The translations under genes were made by a program, and so were the position numbers. Under the pieces are notes generated by a model. It searched no databases, was not told the origin of the DNA, and worked only from the letters and a program-made list of their open reading frames with translations. A stretch of 10,237 nt of DNA from an uncultured bacterium (lineage in GTDB: Bacteria > Planctomycetota > UBA1135 > GCA-002686595), in assembly GCA_913058555.1 (NCBI GenBank), contig CAJXRJ010000216.1, positions 1-10,237 on the forward strand. The letters run 5' to 3'. Shown here piece after piece: positions 6,467 through 10,237 of the stretch; position 1 is the first letter of the stretch, and every line of letters begins with the position of its first letter.

Positions 6467-7875
6467 GCGCGCGGATCGAAGTCCCCAAGGAGCTCTTGAA
6501 GCGCTACGCCACGTCGGCGCCGCGCTACACGTCGTACCCCACGGCCGTCGACTGGGAGAAGGATCCCGACAAGGCCTTCGACCCGGCGGATTACCCGAAG
6601 CGTCTCGCTGCGGCCGCCGACGCGCGGCCGGAGGAGGCGCTGTCGCTCTACACGCACGTGCCTTTCTGCGCCGAGCTGTGCCTCTTCTGTGGCTGCAACG
6701 TGCAGATCTCGCGGTCCGACGAGCGGCGCGAGCGTTACCTCGATGCGGTGGAGTCAGAGCTCGCGGCGGTGGAGGCCACCGGCATCCACCGCCGCGAGGT
6801 CAAACAATTCCACTGGGGCGGCGGCACCCCCACCAGCCTCACGCTGCCCCAGCTGGAGCGCCTCTTCCGGTCCATCACCGACCGCTTCAGAATCGCGGAC
6901 GGCGCCGAGGTGTCCATCGAAGTGGACCCCCGCGTCACGACCCACGAGCAGGTCCATTTGCTCAGCGACCTCGGCTTCAACCGCATCTCCATGGGCATCC
7001 AGGACTTTGAGCCTGACGTCCAGAAAGCGATCAAGCGGGTGCAGTCCGAGGAGATGACCCGCGGCCTGATCGACGCCGCTCGGCAGTCTGGGATGGAGTC
7101 CGTGAACGTGGACCTGATTTACGGGCTCCCGCACCAGACCCGCGCAGGCTTCGCGCGGACGGTGGAAACGGTTCTCGACATCGCGCCCGAGCGCGTCGCG
7201 CTCTTCCACTACGCCCACGTGCCGTGGATGAAACGCCACCAAAACGCGATGGACATCGACGCCATGCCGGGGGCAGAGGAGAAGCTCGACATCTTTGCGG
7301 ATGCCATCGCCGCCTTCGATCGAGCCGGTTACGTCTATCTAGGACTCGACCACTTCGCCCTGCCCGGCGACGAGCTCAGCCGGGCCGCCGCTGAAGGGAC
7401 GCTGCACCGGAACTTCATGGGCTACACGACCCAACGCGGGCGCGAGATGCTGTCCCTGGGCGTGTCGTCCATCGGCGAAATCGACGGCACGTACGTTCAG
7501 AACATCCCGAACGAGCCCGAGTACGTCGCGATGGCCACAGGCGGGGGCTTTGCCGCCCACCGCGGGCACACGATGTCGGCGGAGGACAAGCTCCGCCGGG
7601 ACGTGATCCTCGAGCTGATGTGCAACGGTCGCATCGACAAGCGCTCCGTCGAAGCCAACCACGGCATCGTGTTTGACGAGACGTTCGCTTTTGAACTGAA
7701 AGAGCTCGAGACGCCGGCCGCGGACGGGCTCGTCGAGCTGCTGCCCGATGAGCTGCGCCTGACCGGGATCGGCCAGGTCCTCATGCGGAACGTCGCCGTC
7801 GTTTTTGATCGATACCTACGCGAGCGCAAGGCCCGCGGCGAGAACGGCCAGCAGACCTTCTCGAAAACGCTCTAG
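6463..7875 (+). CDS. hemN: Oxygen-independent coproporphyrinogen III oxidase HemN (radical SAM)
   Basis: 470 residues, close to E. coli HemN. It oxidatively decarboxylates two propionates of coproporphyrinogen III to give protoporphyrinogen IX, using SAM and a [4Fe-4S] cluster. The N-terminal arm has the HemN motif APRYTSYPTA (19-28). The cluster motif is HVPFCAELCLFCGC with C69, C73 and C76, plus C78; this extra Cys separates HemN from HemW-like proteins. The SAM-binding glycine motif appears as HWGGGTPT. Later HemN-typical blocks are IQDFEPDVQKAIKRVQ, VNVDLIYGLPHQT, FHYAHVPW, LGLDHFALPGDEL and LHRNFMGYTTQ. ATG 6463 overlaps the hemE stop by 4 bases, so it probably relies on coupling. A gap of 63 bases separates it from hemG. 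Identity is very secure. Confidence 0.97.
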   Translation: MSARIEVPKELLKRYATSAPRYTSYPTAVDWEKDPDKAFDPADYPKRLAAAADARPEEALSLYTHVPFCAELCLFCGCNVQISRSDERRERYLDAVESELAAVEATGIHRREVKQFHWGGGTPTSLTLPQLERLFRSITDRFRIADGAEVSIEVDPRVTTHEQVHLLSDLGFNRISMGIQDFEPDVQKAIKRVQSEEMTRGLIDAARQSGMESVNVDLIYGLPHQTRAGFARTVETVLDIAPERVALFHYAHVPWMKRHQNAMDIDAMPGAEEKLDIFADAIAAFDRAGYVYLGLDHFALPGDELSRAAAEGTLHRNFMGYTTQRGREMLSLGVSSIGEIDGTYVQNIPNEPEYVAMATGGGFAAHRGHTMSAEDKLRRDVILELMCNGRIDKRSVEANHGIVFDETFAFELKELETPAADGLVELLPDELRLTGIGQVLMRNVAVVFDRYLRERKARGENGQQTFSKTL

Positions 7876-7902
7876 GAGAGCCTTTGATTTAGTGGCCTCC
7901 GA

Positions 7903-7922
7903 GCCGAAACACCTGATTCGGC
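7903..7922 (+). promoter_or_regulatory. Weak hairpin between hemN and hemG
   Basis: GCCGAA (7903-7908) and TTCGGC (7917-7922) form a 6-bp stem with an 8-base loop, 16 bases before the hemG ATG. There is no T-tract, so a terminator is unlikely. It might tune translation, or be chance. The remainder of the 63-base gap shows no promoter or Shine-Dalgarno. Confidence 0.2.
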
Positions 7923-7938
7923 CCACGCCCCACACACC

Positions 7939-9498
7939 ATGAGCCACCCCACCGACGGATCTGAGCTGAGCGACGCCATCGTCGTGGGCGCGGGCCTGAC
8001 GGGCCTGCGCTGTGCCCATGAACTCCGGCAACGCGGGCTTCGGGTGCACCTGCTCGAAGCCTCGCCGCGCGTGGGCGGCGTCGTGGGCACGATGGACGTG
8101 GGCGGGTTCCTCTTCGAAAGCGGACCCAACACGGTGCCGGCGGGCGCCCTGCACCTGCGGGAAGCCGCCGCGTCGGTCGGCGTCGATTCGCAGCTCATCA
8201 CGTCGCGCAGCGAAGCCAAACGGCGCTTCCTTTTCCAACAGGGGGGCCTGCACGAGCTGCCCTCGGGGCCGGGGAAGCTCCTGCGCACGCCGCTCCTGTC
8301 ACGCCGGGCCAAGCGGCGCATCCTGTCGGAGCCCTTCCGGCGATTCGTCCCGCCGCCCCAGGGTGCCCCTGAGCCCACCTTCGAAGAGTTCCTGTCCGAG
8401 CGCATTGGCAGGGAAGCCACGCGCACCTTCGCCGGGGCCTTTGTGCGCGGCGTGTACGCCGCTGAGATCGAGGACCTGGGTGCAAAGAGCGCCTTCCCGA
8501 AGCTCTGGGCCATGGCCGCGGAACACGGTGGGCTGATGCGCGGCATGATGGCCCGGGGCAAAGCCGCCAAACGCGCGAAGAAGGCAGCCCAAAAGGCCGG
8601 CGCAACGCCGCCCCCGGGGCCCGCGACTTCCCCCACGGACCTGCTCTCGTTCACGGGCGGCTTCAGCGTGCTCGTCGGCGGCTTTGAGCGCGCCCTCGAG
8701 GGATCGATCTCCACCCAGACGCCGGTGGCGGAAATCGACCGCGGCCCCGGCGGTTGGCGCGCGGTGCTGGAAACCGGCGAGGCCCTCGCTTGCCGCGAAC
8801 TCGTGCTTGCCACCCCCGCGCCCATCGCCCATCCCTTGGTTTCCATGTGCGCGCCCGAGAGGCTCGACCTCGACGCCCTGCGTGACATCGACCACGCCGC
8901 GGTCACCGCGGTGCACCTCGGCCTGGAAGGCGCTGCGTTGCCCCCCGGCTTCGGCTTCCTCGTGCCCCCCGACGAAGACGCCAGGCGCGACCCGCGCACG
9001 CCCCGGGTCCTCGGCATGCTCTTCATCTCGAACATCTTCGACGGGCGCGCGCCGTCGGGCACGACGTCGATCACGGCCATGTTCCGCGGCGGCGCGGTGG
9101 CGGCGCTCGCCCCGGACCAGCTGGTGGACCGCGCGGTGGTCGAGCTCGAGAAAGCGCTCATCGGATACAGCGCGACGCACCCCGACGCGCCGGCCCGCAA
9201 GGGACGCCCGCGGGTGGTGGCGTCCCACATCCAGCGCTGGACCCACGTGATCCCCCGCTACGGCCCCGGCCATGTGCCCCGACTGGAGGCCCTGAAGGTC
9301 AGCGCGGGCCGCATGCTGCCCGGCCTCCATCTTGCCGGCAGCTACACGGGCGGCGTCAGCGTCGACGACCGCCTGAAAGTGGGCAAAGAGATCGCTGAGG
9401 GGATCGCCGAGCGCCTCGCGCACCTGTCGGAGATGCGCACCGGTGTGAGCCCCAGGGGAACGGCTCGCATCACAGAAGAAGCCGAGGAAGCCTCATGA
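7939..9498 (+). CDS. hemG: Protoporphyrinogen oxidase, FAD-dependent HemG (HemY type)
   Basis: 519 residues, of the FAD-dependent, oxygen-using PPOX family (called hemG or hemY depending on the scheme), not the flavodoxin-like E. coli HemG. It oxidises protoporphyrinogen IX to protoporphyrin IX. The N-terminal dinucleotide-binding fold is DAIVVGAGLTGLRCAHEL (G17, G19, G22), followed by LLEASPRVGGVVGT and the family block FESGPNTV. The C-terminal FAD motif LHLAGSYTGGVSVDD is at 463-477. It is longer than typical relatives because of a Lys/Ala/Pro-rich stretch (about 198-234) before LLSFTGGFSVLVGG and a polar C-terminal tail of ~25 residues. ATG 7939 is placed correctly for the fold but has no Shine-Dalgarno. 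The C-terminus overlaps the next gene by ATGA. A coproporphyrinogen oxidase role (Gram-positive pathway) is unlikely because hemN supplies protoporphyrinogen. Confidence 0.94.
   Translation: MSHPTDGSELSDAIVVGAGLTGLRCAHELRQRGLRVHLLEASPRVGGVVGTMDVGGFLFESGPNTVPAGALHLREAAASVGVDSQLITSRSEAKRRFLFQQGGLHELPSGPGKLLRTPLLSRRAKRRILSEPFRRFVPPPQGAPEPTFEEFLSERIGREATRTFAGAFVRGVYAAEIEDLGAKSAFPKLWAMAAEHGGLMRGMMARGKAAKRAKKAAQKAGATPPPGPATSPTDLLSFTGGFSVLVGGFERALEGSISTQTPVAEIDRGPGGWRAVLETGEALACRELVLATPAPIAHPLVSMCAPERLDLDALRDIDHAAVTAVHLGLEGAALPPGFGFLVPPDEDARRDPRTPRVLGMLFISNIFDGRAPSGTTSITAMFRGGAVAALAPDQLVDRAVVELEKALIGYSATHPDAPARKGRPRVVASHIQRWTHVIPRYGPGHVPRLEALKVSAGRMLPGLHLAGSYTGGVSVDDRLKVGKEIAEGIAERLAHLSEMRTGVSPRGTARITEEAEEAS
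9484..9490 (+). promoter_or_regulatory. Shine-Dalgarno for the HemX/CcsA-like gene
   Basis: GAGGAAG lies inside the hemG 3' end, with its GAGG core 7 bases before ATG 9495. It is the only clear ribosome-binding site in the window and supports the ATGA-overlap start. Confidence 0.6.
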
Positions 9499-10208
9499 GC
9501 CCCAAGCTGATCGCGATGCTCATTCAGGCGCTCATGGTGCTCCTGCCGAGCGGCTACTTGGTCGTGTCGCTTCTCCACGCCATGGCCTTCGCCGGCGAGA
9601 ACGAACCACGCCTCTCACGCTTCCGCACACCGCTCTTGCGGGCGCTCTTCGTGCTGCACCTCGGGCTCTTCACCTTGCATGGCATCGCGGTGGGCGGTTT
9701 CCCCACATTCGATGGGTGGCTCTCCGTCTCCGCGGTGGCCTTCGGGGTGGTGGCCCTATTCGTTGGGATCACCTGGACCCATCGCCAGCCCACCGTGGGC
9801 GCCCTCGTGCTCTTGACCGCGGGCGTCTTGCAGATGATCGCGAGCATGTTCGGGTCGATGACCCAGCTCACCGCGGGGGGCGCGTCGAACGCCGCCACCG
9901 CGGTGCACGTGCTGACGGCTGCCCTGGCCAGTGCAGCGGTGGTCCTGTCAGGGCTCTACGGTTTCCTGTACCTACTGCTGCTTCGCCAAATGAAGCGCCA
10001 GACGTTCGGCGCGGTCTTCCGCCGCCTGCCGGACCTGACGCAGCTCGCGATGATGACCCGCCGTGCGGCCCTCGCGGGTTTCTTGGGGCTCGCACTGGGC
10101 GTCAACGTCGGGATCGGATTGGCCCACGCCGCAAAGACCACAGGGTTTCACTACGCCGACCCCACCGTGCTTTTGACCCTCGGCGTCTGGGTACACTTCG
10201 GACTGATC
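9495..10208 (+). CDS. HemX/CcsA-like heme or cytochrome c assembly membrane protein, 3' truncated
   Basis: An open frame from ATG 9495 to the end of genomic DNA: 238 residues without a stop. About seven hydrophobic segments are visible, near residues 5-30, 47-68, 78-95, 101-123, 135-164, 189-211 and 224-238. The block VHVLTAALASAAVVLSGLYGFLYLLLLRQMKRQ (H138 onward) fits the CcsA/CcmC/HemX family, in which a helix with a conserved His ends in a basic LK-like turn. The following LTQLAMMTRRAALAGFLGLALG and ADPTVLLTLGVWVH (H234) fit the next family helices. H138 and H234 are candidate heme-ligand histidines. No Trp-rich WWD loop is visible, which favours HemX-like over a full CcsA. In Bacillus, HemX lies beside hemA and affects glutamyl-tRNA reductase levels; a similar heme-homeostasis role is inferred here. 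The true C-terminus is off the contig; residues read past 10208 are adapter. Confidence 0.75.
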
Positions 10209-10237
10209 CTGTCTCTTATACACATCTCCGAGCCCAC
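10209..10237 (-). other. Nextera adapter at the right end, not genomic
   Basis: CTGTCTCTTATACACATCT (10209-10227) is the Tn5 mosaic end in reverse complement. It is followed by CCGAGCCCAC, the start of the read-2 (i7-side) adapter complement. The whole 29 bases are the exact reverse complement of 20-48. The boundary could be off by a base or two if genomic sequence happens to match. Confidence 0.98.

Noticed and set aside
6640..6720. HemN being instead the heme chaperone HemW
   Set aside because: The CxxxCxxCxC motif with a fourth Cys and the N-terminal PRYTSYPTA arm are HemN features.
8530..8640. Lys/Ala/Pro-rich stretch in HemG as a novel inserted domain
   Set aside because: A variable charged stretch at this point is common in the PPOX family as I recall it, and it has no domain-like pattern.
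7872..9423. Minus-strand open frames of 374 and 452 codons opposite hemG
   Set aside because: Composition-driven shadows with no domain evidence; the + strand has both FAD motifs.
49..10208. tRNA, rRNA, CRISPR array or insertion sequence
   Set aside because: Reading both strands showed no cloverleaf, rRNA block, regularly spaced repeats or transposase; the only terminal inverted repeat is adapter.

Overview
The window is a GC-rich bacterial contig. Codon third positions are overwhelmingly G or C, and long open antisense shadows are everywhere. Both ends are synthetic: bases 1-48 and 10209-10237 are untrimmed Illumina Nextera (Tn5 tagmentation) adapter. Only 49-10208 is genomic, and the first and last genes are cut by the ends. 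All supported genes are on the + strand.

Layout. (1) 49-2589: a YhaN-like SMC/Rad50-type AAA ATPase that lacks only its first ~20 residues. (2) 2590-2764: an intergenic region with a possible promoter and two copies of a near-palindromic GC 12-mer. (3) 2765-4804: a two-component pair, an OmpR-family response regulator of CusR/CopR type and a two-TM sensor histidine kinase that probably starts at TTG. (4) 4920-5117: a 65-residue two-TM protein of unknown function. (5) 5118-5419: about 300 bases without a convincing gene, with hairpins and a 35-nt imperfect inverted repeat. (6) 5420-10208: a heme operon, hemE, hemN, hemG (hemY type) and a truncated HemX/CcsA-like membrane gene. HemE/HemN and HemG/HemX overlap by ATGA.

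How the genes work together. HemE decarboxylates uroporphyrinogen III to coproporphyrinogen III. HemN, a radical-SAM enzyme, converts this without oxygen to protoporphyrinogen IX. HemG oxidises that to protoporphyrin IX. The HemX/CcsA-like protein probably handles heme or helps form heme proteins at the membrane. This is the protoporphyrin-dependent branch; ferrochelatase and the early steps are not in the window. The two-component system lies upstream, but nothing in the sequence links it to heme.

Organism. A high-GC, probably Gram-negative bacterium. Most starts lack a clear Shine-Dalgarno. From memory, hemE-hemN-hemG order occurs in Chlamydiae, and HemY-type oxidases occur in myxobacteria. 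A PVC or Myxococcota-like source is therefore possible but unproven. I did not find a clearly new system. The points most worth checking are the HemE active-site substitution, the tandem 12-mers before the regulator, the inverted repeat before hemE and the small membrane gene.
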